A DNA stretch of 64,000 nt. Origin: Amyelois transitella. Taxonomy: Eukaryota > Arthropoda > Insecta > Lepidoptera > Pyralidae. Both the position numbers and the translations under genes were made by a program. Of this stretch, positions 47,706 to 59,000 are shown piece after piece; the first letter of the stretch is position 1; each line of letters begins with the position of its first letter. The notes below the pieces were generated by a model, which was given only the letters and a program-made list of their open reading frames with translations, made no database searches and was not told the origin of the DNA. Location: contig NC_083517.1 of NCBI RefSeq assembly GCF_032362555.1, positions 7,088,001 through 7,152,000 of the forward strand, in the 5' to 3' direction.

Positions 47706-48862
47706 GAGTTCTATAGTGTTGTCCTTGTTCTACTCATTACATTTTAGGAGGACGCCGCCCGCCCAAACTCGTCAAACTTTTATAATTTTGTGCGGATAAC
47801 TGCCGAGTTTGCAAAGTTAGAGGAATTTCCGAATAACATTATTAAAGAATTTGGTTCTCTTTGAAATATACATTTCTTATCAAAATCTTTTATCTTAGTA
47901 ATTCTTTTGTTTTGATAAACAAAAAGTGTAGTTGTTTCCTCTAAATTAATGAATACCTACAGTAATGTTTTCAATGAAATTTGTACTTGTTTCGGTGATT
48001 TCTAATTTTAGCTGAAGTAAATTTATAGTATATAAATTAATAAGTAACTAAGTATGTATTACTTCTGACATTATATTTATTTAACATGGTATTATTATAT
48101 AGCGAGCGACGAATTAACTGCAATTTCAAAAAATTGTGTCACTCCGGGTGTTTTGACCTGCGGATCTATTTTTAAATTAGCGTGAGCATTTCATTGAGTT
48201 AAAGATTTTTCGAGATATTAAAAATCAATTCGTTTCCAATGTTATTGAAATCGGTACAATTTGCTACTCGTATATCGGTTAAAAATGTATTTATAATGAA
48301 CCTGAAATTATATTAGTACGAAGTTGTAAAAGCTCTTGTCAGTGATGATACGTAGATTCCAAGTAGGTAAACAATAAAATTACTCATTAGTCTGAAACTG
48401 AACGCGATTATTCACAAAACTCATAGAGAATCTTTTAAACTTTCCAAGAATTCAGATTGATTCATCAGACAACGGATGCTGTGTTCTAACAGATGGACGT
48501 TTATTGAGTTGAAAGATGTTACCTACATTATATTACAGATATTTCATCTGATATGAATTTTTTTTTCGTCAGATTTATTCTCAAACTTTTTTTTTTGTAT
48601 ATATCTCAAGAGATTTTTGCGTAATAGGTACCACACTACTGTAAAAATAATAATTCTGAGGCGTCACCTAAAAATTACTGCACTGGTTTGGAAGATTTAA
48701 TTTTCAGACAATTTGTGATTTCCAGCAATGTACTCAAAACATTATTGTACCAGTTCATTCACTTCAGTGGAACAGGCTCTTTGTTAGTAGTTCCTACAAA
48801 TAAGACTTCCGTTCTTATATAAAATATATTATTATCTTGTGAGTTTTACAACTTTGTAATGA

Positions 48863-48979
48863 AAGCTACGAGGGTACTTTAGCGTCTTATATTACTTAGC
48901 TTCTTTTGCCACCAAAAATTGGCAAAAGAAGCTAATATCAAGCTAAGTAATATAAGACGCTAAAGTACCCTCGTAGCTT
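48863..48979. repeat. Nested perfect palindrome, 40-bp outer arms and 14-bp inner arms
   Basis: The outer arms 48863-48902 and 48940-48979 (starting AAGCTACGAGGGTACTTTAG) are exact reverse complements over 40 bases. Within the 37-base spacer region lies a second perfect inverted repeat: 48898-48911 (AGCTTCTTTTGCCA) against 48920-48933, with an 8-base loop. The inner and outer arms share AGCTT, so only one full pairing can form at a time. No coding or transposase sequence is attached. Confidence 0.95.
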
Positions 48980-49833
48980 ACATCTATTTTTACTTAAAAA
49001 TAAATCGCTGTTGCAAAATCAAAACTATTTAGAGATATTAATAATACGAGTAATCTGTCAAATACGCCACACGCGTTGCTAGTATCATTACACGATAATT
49101 TAAATCAAATACATCACCACCCGGCTATTTCGCTAATGACACTAAATAATAGAGTACGCGAGTATCACACGCATTGGTTTGAGTGTTATTGTCTGTTCCT
49201 TGTTTTTGTCCCACCACATGTTCCCAGGGTCGCTTTTATTCCCTCGTTCCCGAAAATTGTGGAATTTAATATGCTGCCCACATGCGGGCCGACAAAAAGT
49301 AGAAAGCTTAAGCTTTATGAGATTGTGCATTAATTATGGTTTGGCCAGTTTATTGAAGTTACACATTGTGATTTTGAATGTAAATACATACCTATATGCT
49401 GAGACTTTTAATTATGTTGACTGTACCTAATTAAACGTATTACACAATTGAACTACCAGTGTAATAAAAGTGTTGTATTTGATTGCATGTAAGTTAAATT
49501 TAGAGTTACCTCGGGTTTAAAAGAACCAGAAGAAGAAGAGTATATTTTACAGTAGAAACAGATGATTTGGTCTGTTTTAATATTCAAACAACGTATACTT
49601 ACTTCCTTGAAACATTACGTAAGGAGTATTCAAGTACAATAATTCTTATGAGTAAAACAATTGCCGTAGTTATTCCGTAGACCGTTCCAATCTCGTAGCG
49701 GTCTAGCTAGGGCGGCTACAGGCGCAGATTACTTTCAATTCGCATTTTCCGGCTTTCAAAGTAGGTTGGTCCACTCGGCCCGCACTGGACGTAATGGAGA
49801 GCCGTTAGTTCATTCTCGTTATTGAATAATGCC

Positions 49834-50891
49834 ATGGCACAGTCGCCCAGCGGTGGCCAGCGGACGTCGCCGCCGCACGCCGACATGATTCTTGGTAATG
49901 ATCCGCATCTCGGAAACGTCTTAGTTTAAAATTTGCATGGCTATTCTGTTATCTGTTAAGAGATTAACTGTCTTTCGTTTATTGAGGATACAAAAAACTA
50001 AATTTAACATGTACAAAATACTCACAATATACGTTTTGTTCCAGATAACCCGTCATACTTCGCGTTACCAGACAAAGATGTCACTGATAGTGCGGAGTTG
50101 CAGGGCGAGTCATACTCCAGATCGGCTCCCAGTCGTGTCTGGCCGGATCCGGTCCGGACGGCCGGTCTGGGGTCGCCTCGTCGTCGCGAACCGGAGAGTC
50201 CGAGGAGGAAGGAGTTCCGAGCACTGCTGCGGTCGTTGTCGGCTAAGGAGCCAGAGCAAGCCGAGGCGTTTCTGAAAGGGGAGCCAAGGCCAGGAGACTG
50301 TGCGCCTGGTGACATGAGGCACACGTTCACTGCTCCTCGGATAAAGTAAACAGATTTATTTTTTTAACGTATTTCCCTATCTGGGTAATCTAAACCCATA
50401 CACTCTTATAAGCTCTATTATATCAACATAATGCCTACACCTAGTTACATAACATCGAGTATACCACTTCTCACTATGGGCTAAAATTACGGACTTATCA
50501 GTTCACTTTTAATTGAAAAATTTTAGATAGCATGGTAGTATGAACATAAAACAATGAAATCGACCCTAGATGGTATTTTTTCTTTTGTTTTTTTTTTTAT
50601 TTATTTTATTATGTAGACGCATTAAACTTAGTTCTCTTTGATGCAGGAAAGGCAAGATATGCGCAAAAGTGGTAACACCAGAAGGTACTCGCGAGCGCGA
50701 AGAGGTGTTCTATACGATACCCTTACAAGGGCGAAGGCGACACTCCGTTGGTGGATACCTAGCAACTGGCGGCAATGGAACTGGTGAAGTTACCTCTGTT
50801 CCCAGTGAAGTACCAAGAATGCCAGCACCAAGATTCACCAAAGATGACGAAACTGTAAAGAGAAGGCGGCCAAAGAACTTTACCTTTAAAG
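49834..50891 (+). CDS. Unrecognised three-exon coding block, possible N-terminal part of a stumps isoform
   Basis: Exons 49834-49894, 50045-50345 and 50647-50891 join in frame (phases 1, 2, 1) to 202 codons plus one base, then a donor GTGAGT. The start is MAQSPSGGQRTSPPHADMIL. Later segments are DNPSYFALPDKDVTDSAELQ, a Pro/Arg/Ser-rich stretch (GLGSPRRREPESPRRKE), KGKICAKVVTPEGTRE and EEVFYTIPLQGRRRHSVGG, ending RRRPKNFTFK. It is GC-rich, hydrophilic and mostly disordered in appearance, with no domain I recognise. It ends in phase 1, which fits the stumps exon at 60033 (joint K-E-M-E-D-I). It could be a long stumps isoform or the 5' end of another gene whose next exon I did not find. The last exon was not located in 50892-53012. 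Confidence 0.6.
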
Positions 50892-53012
50892 GTGAGTGTG
50901 TGTTTATTATCCTGACGTGAAATATCCCAGACAACCTAAATGAGAACGAGGCTAATTTTAATGCAAAAGTGGTTCAGGTTGGAAAATATGTGTGTTAGAT
51001 TCCAAAGCATATAATACCTAGTGTTAACAATGCGTTAACTGACTATATTTTACGATCAATTATGGATGAGTTTTATATTTTGACGCATACATAATTTATT
51101 AGAAGTACATTAAACTTATTTTGAATATCTAAAAACTTCAACTCAAATCTAACTAATGTGAAAAACATGGCTTGGAACATAAGTAGGTAGCTGTACACTA
51201 TTATATTCCTTGTAAGTCATTTATCATGATTGAATGAGTACATCATAGGAAACGCACTAAAATCTATTATTGGGAAACAATGAGACTTGGAAAGCACTGA
51301 TAAAGGTCGTAAATAAGTCAATCGAAGCGTAGGGCAGATACGAGAGCGTTGCTCCCTAGACCCTTCAGATAATGTCCGAGATGACTTTCGTTCCAAAATA
51401 CAAGATGCACATGCAAAGCGCAGCGGTAGCTTTGATTAGGCCGTATCAAGCTTGACCCTTTTTCTGGGTATCGGCAATACAGATCTGTAAATTCAACTAA
51501 TTGGTATCAATCAACTTATTCGGTAAAGAGTGATGTGATAATTTGCAACATTCTAGAGAAGCTACGGAATGATTACGTAATGAATTGTCAGGATGATGAG
51601 GTTGATCAAAGTAGGTATTATAATCCATTTTTAATGTTACTTTTATTGTATTTTAATTTCATTTCACTGCTAATGAAAATATTAGGTTGGGAAGAGAATC
51701 ATGCAGGATTTCAGGATTTTAAAGACAAATTATAAACCAAATTCGCCGATGTAGTCTAAAAAGTTTGTCCCTAAATTGAATCAACTATTGTTTACGTACC
51801 TATCTGAAACTTTATTGCAAAAGTTAAACTTTGATCAAGAGTAAGTGTTACTTGTCTTGCTAAGCTTACAATGGGTCTCTGTTTATCAACATTCAGGTAC
51901 AAATGATCATCGATTAGATTAAAATGGACTCGAATGGTCAATCGTGTGGTGTTTAGTGTTTACATCATAAATATCAAATGTTTGGTTTTCGATAACGCCT
52001 TGGGAATATTGACACTCGGACCCAAATGTGTTTGACGAGGAACAACCATTGATCTGTATATAGCATATAGGTACTTTTACTGGATGGAACTTTTAAGATA
52101 TGTACCTAAAAATAATTTTTATTCATCAGAAGAAACTCCTTATTGAGTTTACAAGAGACTGAAATATATTTTTCTTTATCATTCTGTAAACAATTTCGCA
52201 TTAGATTTTTAGCTAAACGTTTGTTTAAATAGATACAATGGTTTGTCCATTTTTACAAGGAACTCAATAAATGAAATTAATTATTTTATTCGGTAAATAC
52301 CTGCATTAGGTTTTCTCAGATTTACCTAGCTTAGCTAATATTTATTTGGATAAATTGTATAAATACGATGCGATAGTATTATATTTATATTCTTATGCAC
52401 GTAGGTACCAAATAACTTCTCAAATTATACATTTAATATACATATGCGACACCAAAAATATGTCCATCTTAGAAATACCATACCACCTAGTGGATCCTAC
52501 CTACCTACGGTCCACTTGCCGGTAAAGGTCACTTTTAACTCGTCATAAAAGTAGACATAGGTACATATATAGTTTTCCAACTACATAGTACTAAAAATGA
52601 GAAAAACTCTCTGGTTTTAATATCGCTACATTGAACTAAATTGTATGTACGTTTTGAAGTCATGTCTAGGTGATCCCATTCCTCAGAATCCCCAATTAAA
52701 ATTAATGTTTGTTATGTAGGTATGTCTCTATTTGAGTGTTTAAATGTCAGTGTCAGTGCAAAGCGAGGGATGGTTTGCGACTTGCGATTATCGTCGCGAC
52801 GTAGCTTTTAGTATGCGAAGCGCGTTCGCGTACGCCGCCTGACGCCAGCGCAGGCGCAATCCTCGAAGCAGACGGCGCGCGCTTTTCGAAATTCGAACTC
52901 CTTGCCACAGCACGCAGGACACTTGTGATATTTAGTGCGCTTTCTAGTGCTGTCATAAAGTTTTGTGTTATGATATCTAAACAACTTTAGTCTATTGTTA
53001 CATTGTGCAACC
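50892..53012. other. Intron or spacer, nothing recognised
   Basis: AT-rich; an open frame at 51535-51735 has no splice context or family features. The last 230 bases become GC-rich (see 52780-53012). Confidence 0.5.
52780..53012 (+). promoter_or_regulatory. Likely promoter and 5' UTR of stumps
   Basis: A sharply GC-rich stretch (ATGCGAAGCGCGTTCGCGTA, then CGCCAGCGCAGGCGCAATCC and GCAGACGGCGCGCGC) leads to an ATG in good context (GCAACCATGG) at 53013. No TATA box is evident, as in many CpG-type promoters. Confidence 0.5.
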
Positions 53013-56000
53013 ATGGACGCCATGGATACAAAGGGTGACACGAGTAAGTACTTACCTTTTATATGAAACTTAATAAGTATCTATATAATGACGTCATTGA
53101 AATTTTTGTGCGCTGTTATTTACATTATATTTATAATTATACAATTTTTAGTTTCACTTGCGGTTTGATTTAATTTGAGTGGAAAGATTTTTAAATTTAG
53201 GAATTTTTACTTATTAAAATAAAAGCTCAGGCTGTCTGCACAGGTGAAGAAAAAAAAGAACATTTGTTACCAAAATTTAGCAATTAGGCAGATGGAGACA
53301 AATTATATTTAAAAATTTAACTAAAATATGGAGAGCAAATGTATTGTAAGAATACACAATGTGTACTTATGTCACAAAAATAATAAGTATCTACCTATAA
53401 TGCAGTAAGAAAGTAATAGGTAAGTAAACCAGAAGATTTATGTTATATTTGTGAAAATTTAATTCAATTTATTACAAATTGAATTCTCAAATGAAGCACC
53501 GGCTAATGCTTGACAAATTTTAAATTGTCAAGATGTCATCTGAAGATGTATCCCGGACCGTCCAAAATCAATGTCAAAGAAACACCGTGGTCCATTACCA
53601 AGTTAAGGTTACCGTTGTCGTCGTATCTATTACGGGATTTTAATCTTTCGTTGTACACAATACGGTCTGTTATCTAACTATGGGAGGCATGTAGTGTTGA
53701 GGGCACATTAGCTATGCAGGGTGGCTCCGCCGGTTGAATAAACATAGCATAATTTACATGCATCGAAGTGGCTCCCGTAATGTACTCGCCTGTAGCATAC
53801 AGATGGACAAACGCCCAGTATACTTTGTGTTCTCAGTATGTAGCTGTGGTAGATCTCATATTGTATCTTAGAATTTACATTGTCACAATTAAATGTTTAT
53901 GGCGTCCGTGCTGTTTCTTATCTAGTTGTATCTTTATAATAGGTCAAATAATCGCTTTTTTACGTATTTTGCATTTGTATGGTAATATGTTTATTTGTAT
54001 TCCGTTATTATTTTTTTGTTGTACTTACATCAAAATTTTGTAACAATTTGTATGGGAAACGTGTAGTGTCTTTGAAGAGAAAGTTTAAATGTAGAACTCA
54101 ATCGAAACGGGGATTAATAATCAAAGCAAAAATATTCAATTACTTTTAAAATAATGTAAACTAGTTTTTTTATATAGATATTCAAAATGAGAGTGATTTA
54201 AAATTACGAAGAAGAATTCGCTAAAAAAAATTCTTTAGAGTAACATGAACGAAGCCGGGCACATTGAAGTTTGTTTCCTTACAAACCAATCAGATTAGAT
54301 TCCCTTGTTTTCCTGGTTCAGAAATCCACTCAAGTCAGACCCATTAGATTAAGCACCTACATAATCAAGATACCTTAACATAAATTAACTACCGTTATCA
54401 TTAACATGTTAAATACTCATGTTAACTAGGTACTTAGGGAGATACCGACCTATATCTACAAATATACACACATTACATATACTACACATTATTGTGAAAG
54501 TTTGTTTTCAGCCAATAGCATTCATGGTTTCATACATAAAGGTGAAGGCTCTACTTCCTCATCTAATTGATTTTACACGAAAATTTTGGTTCTAAGAAGA
54601 AATTAACGATGAAAAATGTGGTCACGTTACACGAAAAAGCTTTGTTTCAAAATTACTTTTAGTATAAAGTAAACACTCTATACTTATAAAACACTTGTCG
54701 ATGGCCAGGAGCTTCTTAGCTCGACGTCATGTTATCAGATCTCTTTGAATAGTAAAAGAACTAATGTCAATTTCTAAAGTAATTTCTATTTCAAGAATAG
54801 AAACACAAGAACTGCTAAGACTGACATGACGTTATCATTGAGGGCTGAGTTATAACGTTGTTTATAATTTATATGATATCGCATCGAGACAAGAGGAGAC
54901 AGCGTTATCGCGTGTGACCGCATTCAAGGCTCATTTCCGTCAAGCTTCCTCAACACAGAACAAAGATCGGCCACCCAGAGGTGGGCTAACTCTGTGTTCT
55001 TCTAGGAACCATAATTTCACCATCACCAAGAAAACTTTAAATCATTTATTTTGTTTGCAAAATTTTTCATATTAAAGTTGTACAATCAGCTACTGATTGA
55101 TATTCACTAACCTTATTTTAACGTATATTCAAAATTTTGATCTAGTAATCTATAAAATTCTAAGGAATATGTTCAAAGTAAACCACAAACCATGTAACTA
55201 AATAGTAATAAATACCTGCAAGGAATATAGATTTGATCATTATGTATGTATGTTACCATATAAATACACTACTACTAAATTTTAATATACACACCATTAA
55301 GTTAAACTTATTTTATCTTCTTTAGTTTTCAAGCTTTCCTTTCAAATACTAATAGGATAAGGTCTGATAAGTATCCTTTATAGAGAGAGATATAATTCAC
55401 AAAGACTCCTTTGATCGGAACGTTCTTTGTTATTTTGTGCTTTAACAGGATATAATAGTCCAATGTCACCGATATCAAAGTTATAGCAGCCATTGAAATT
55501 GGAGTAACATAAATTATAACGTTTTATGTGGTGTCAGAATACTATTATATATTACTACTATAACCAAAGCGAAAGTTTGTAAAGGTGTGTGTTTATAACT
55601 CCTTTACGGAAAATTTATAAGACGGATTCAATAATTCGACAATCAACAGTCGTATAAAGGGTAGATTCCGGTGTGTGAAATAGTTTTAATTAATGCAAAA
55701 GTTACTCATAAGAAGTAAATAATTATTATATGTTTATGACAGTTAAGAAGTCTAAGTCAAAAATTAATTTCCATTCAACTTTAAAAGGTTTCTTTTTAAA
55801 TGAAAAAAATAAGCCAAGCTTTTAGTAATATCATTTGAAAAAAAAGAGAACCACCTCATTAAAATACATTTTTCTTTATAAAAATAGTTCCCTAACAATA
55901 TTACTGTCATACTATTTGTAAAAATATTTGTGTGCAATATGCATAGCAGTACACCTCCCAATATGAAACTGCGCTTAATTTGGAACCATGAATCAACTGG

Positions 56001-59000
56001 ACTTAGGACTTCGTTAATTAACATGCTTACTAATACAGCTCATGACCATTTGAAAACATCAAATTTAAATGTGGTATCATAGCTTATTAGCAGAATTTCA
56101 CAGTTCTTGCTGAATTAATTAGAATGTATTATTATCATAAGCTTATAAACTTTGATTAATAGCGTTCAAATAAACAAAAAGTTGAATGAACGAGACTTTT
56201 TTGAATTTTTTTTAAATGCCTGTTAACATATAGCAGCAAAAGTATTCACTTTTGTAGCGAAGTTGAAGTAAAAAAAAATAATTATCAGAGAGCAATTCCA
56301 TTCGCCCATGTCTTCGCGAGCTTAAAACGTAGGTATCCTCTGTTGCCGCGGGAATTTCGGGAAATTCTCTCTCAGTACACTTCTAGACTACAAAAGTGCA
56401 TGCCGAATTTCAAATGCCTAGAACCAGCTGTTTGGGTTAAGGCATTGATATGTCCATAAATTACTCAGTCTCTCCTTTTATTCCTATCTAAAAATTCAAA
56501 AATTCATGTTATATTCTTGACGTTTTAATTGCATAATTTTTCATGTAATAACTGCTTAATTCATTGCGAACATTATTTCCAATGTATGGTTACAACGCGA
56601 ACGGAAACTAACTTTTAACAAAGTGATCCCAACACACCGCCCGCGAATGCCCTAAATTTGTATGATGACCAATTAATGCCCTTACTTTAATTGCCTGTTT
56701 GTGTGTTTCCTTAATTACTGAATCAACATTTTCAATGACATCAACACGTTAATGATATTTTCGTTTTTTAATCGTCATAACTAAGTAATTATATTCCGTA
56801 ACACAAAACATATTTCTTTGTAAATAAAAAAACAAAAATGATATATAGGGAATATAATAAAAACGCGAAAATCTTTCTGTCAGTTTCGCTTTCTAGACGA
56901 AATCGCTGAAACCGCGCGGGCTATTCTAGAACATTCCACGGGAATGGAAAAACTAATTATTTATATAGGTATGTTTATCATTAATTGTTTTGTAATTAAA
57001 GAATTTGCTACGATGATAGCTACAAACATTTTATTGGTAGTCCCACAATATTTTCGTAGCGATCTGCGTAGCTATTGCTACGAACATTATTGTGCACAGT
57101 AAAAAATAGCTAAAACTAAACTAAATCATTATAATGAATTAGGTATACCTACGTCGTTTTAAACCATTCACGAAAAAAGGGTATTTTAATTCTCCCAGGG
57201 ATGTAGTGATATGGTATGCATATCTATTTCTGTATAAAATATATACTCTAACTACAGTTAACGGAGACATATGGATAAGGTTGCTTCCACCACCCTTCGT
57301 TATACGGAACCCTAGACCTTTATATTTTTAGAACTTATTTTCATAATATGATAAACATTCGTATGATCATAGTATTAATATTACTTATTTTATGTTTACG
57401 CCTTATGTGTTGATAATTTTACCCAAATATATTTAATTGGTACTTATTTCAATATACCTAAGTACATAATACGAAAAAGCCCGCACGGTTAAATCTAAAA
57501 AAAAAAACAAAAACCAGCCAGTAGTTTCAGACAATTGGAAGAAAAAAAAAATTAAGCAGGAAACAGATCAAAAAGCCACCTGTGACACAGTAGCGGTTGC
57601 TGGAAACTGCACATTCGTTTGGCACATCAAAGCTGGCGGTCATTGAACTGAAAACTAACACGATGTGGGTACCGCGTCCCGAATGTTTCCAGCTTGGTAC
57701 CTCCCTGATCCATATATCTTTGCGTAACTCTTTTTGGTATTTATAAATGATGATATGTTTGCCTTATTTGGCAATTTGTTTAATAAGCGTAGTCTGTGCT
57801 ATATTCCTTATCCATACAAGAAGCTTTGCGAAACATTTTTGGTAGATACATATGTATATATTACAGATATTATTATCTTTTCCTTATTTTGAAAACTTAT
57901 ATTAAAAAAATCGGGTGTCGCTTCATAATTAAGTATAAACGAATGAGTTACTTAAGCAGTAAAAAATTGGCGTGGCGGGCTATTTACCTCCCACAATAAT
58001 ATCTTACGAACGACACTCATTTAAAATAGTAGTGTTAAATAGGCATGTTTTTTTTTAAATTATTAAAAGATAATAGTAATTGAAAACATAAACAGACGCT
58101 ACATGAGATTTTGGTAAGCATGTATAAACAAGGAAATTTTATATGTCTTTAATCGTGAATGAAGTACATTCACGTATTCGTAGGAATTGCAATACTTAAT
58201 ATAATTGTTTTTCCTATATAATTGCTCTTTTGAACATACTACAAATAAACAAAGTCTAAGCAAAGAAATTCAATTGTGAATTGAGTAAAGTTGCGTTTTA
58301 CATGTGAATTGCTAGAATGCTATCTTTGCTACTAAACTTATACTTCATTTGTTTTTTTTTAACATACCGCAAGCAATTTAGCACGAAATACGGTCGCATA
58401 AGCTCAACTGCATCTAATCGGCCATCTTTATTCCTGGCGTCGCTGATAGACGTTTGTCTATTTAGGAAACGGATATTACATTTAGTCGGGTCTTCATTTG
58501 GCGGCAGAGGTGGGCGAGTATAAATCCGTACGCATTTCCGGCGCGCGCGTTGCATAGCTTATTCTGTAAGCAAGCCATGCCCATGCGCCGCTGGATGCAA
58601 TAAAAATTTTAACAGGCAACGTTTCATTCATAGCTAAAGAATATGTGTTTTTAGGACGTAGGTAACTCTTAAAAGGGTTTACGAGTACTTACTTTCATTT
58701 GAATATATTAACATGACTGTTTCAAGTGCTCGCTTTTAACTGTATCTAATTTTAACAGCACTCATTAATCAAAGAAGCTAACTTATTGACTTCGAGTGCC
58801 CAGTAGGGCATGGAATTGCAATTGCAGAGCAAAAAGAGAACAAGAGTTCGTTTGTAATCGAAAGTAGGCTTACTATCCAATTTTAGTTTGAAATGTTTGT
58901 AAGATCAAAAGGTTCTTTGTTTCTCGTTTTCACTGTTAATTTATAAACTCGTATCGACCTTAAAGTGCTTTTGTCCATTTCTTTAGGTCTTGCAATAAAG

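Larger units (their letters stand above)
36861..49833. other. Large intergenic region between jdp and the stumps locus
   Basis: No complete gene is recognised. It contains two unnamed coding-like islands (37206-37650, 42676-42792), palindromes at 37765-37828 and 48863-48979, a SINE, two LINE tails, family A and B repeats, Helitron debris and GC-rich islands near 39040-39330 and 47460-47705. Remaining stretches are AT-rich and show nothing. Confidence 0.6.

Noticed and set aside
50022-50330. Minus-strand open frames opposite the 50045-50345 exon
   Set aside because: Shadows of a GC-rich plus-strand exon whose frame continues through consistent splice sites.
51535-51735. Possible stumps-locus exon
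   Set aside because: No acceptor/donor pair in suitable phase and a hydrophobic, low-information sequence.
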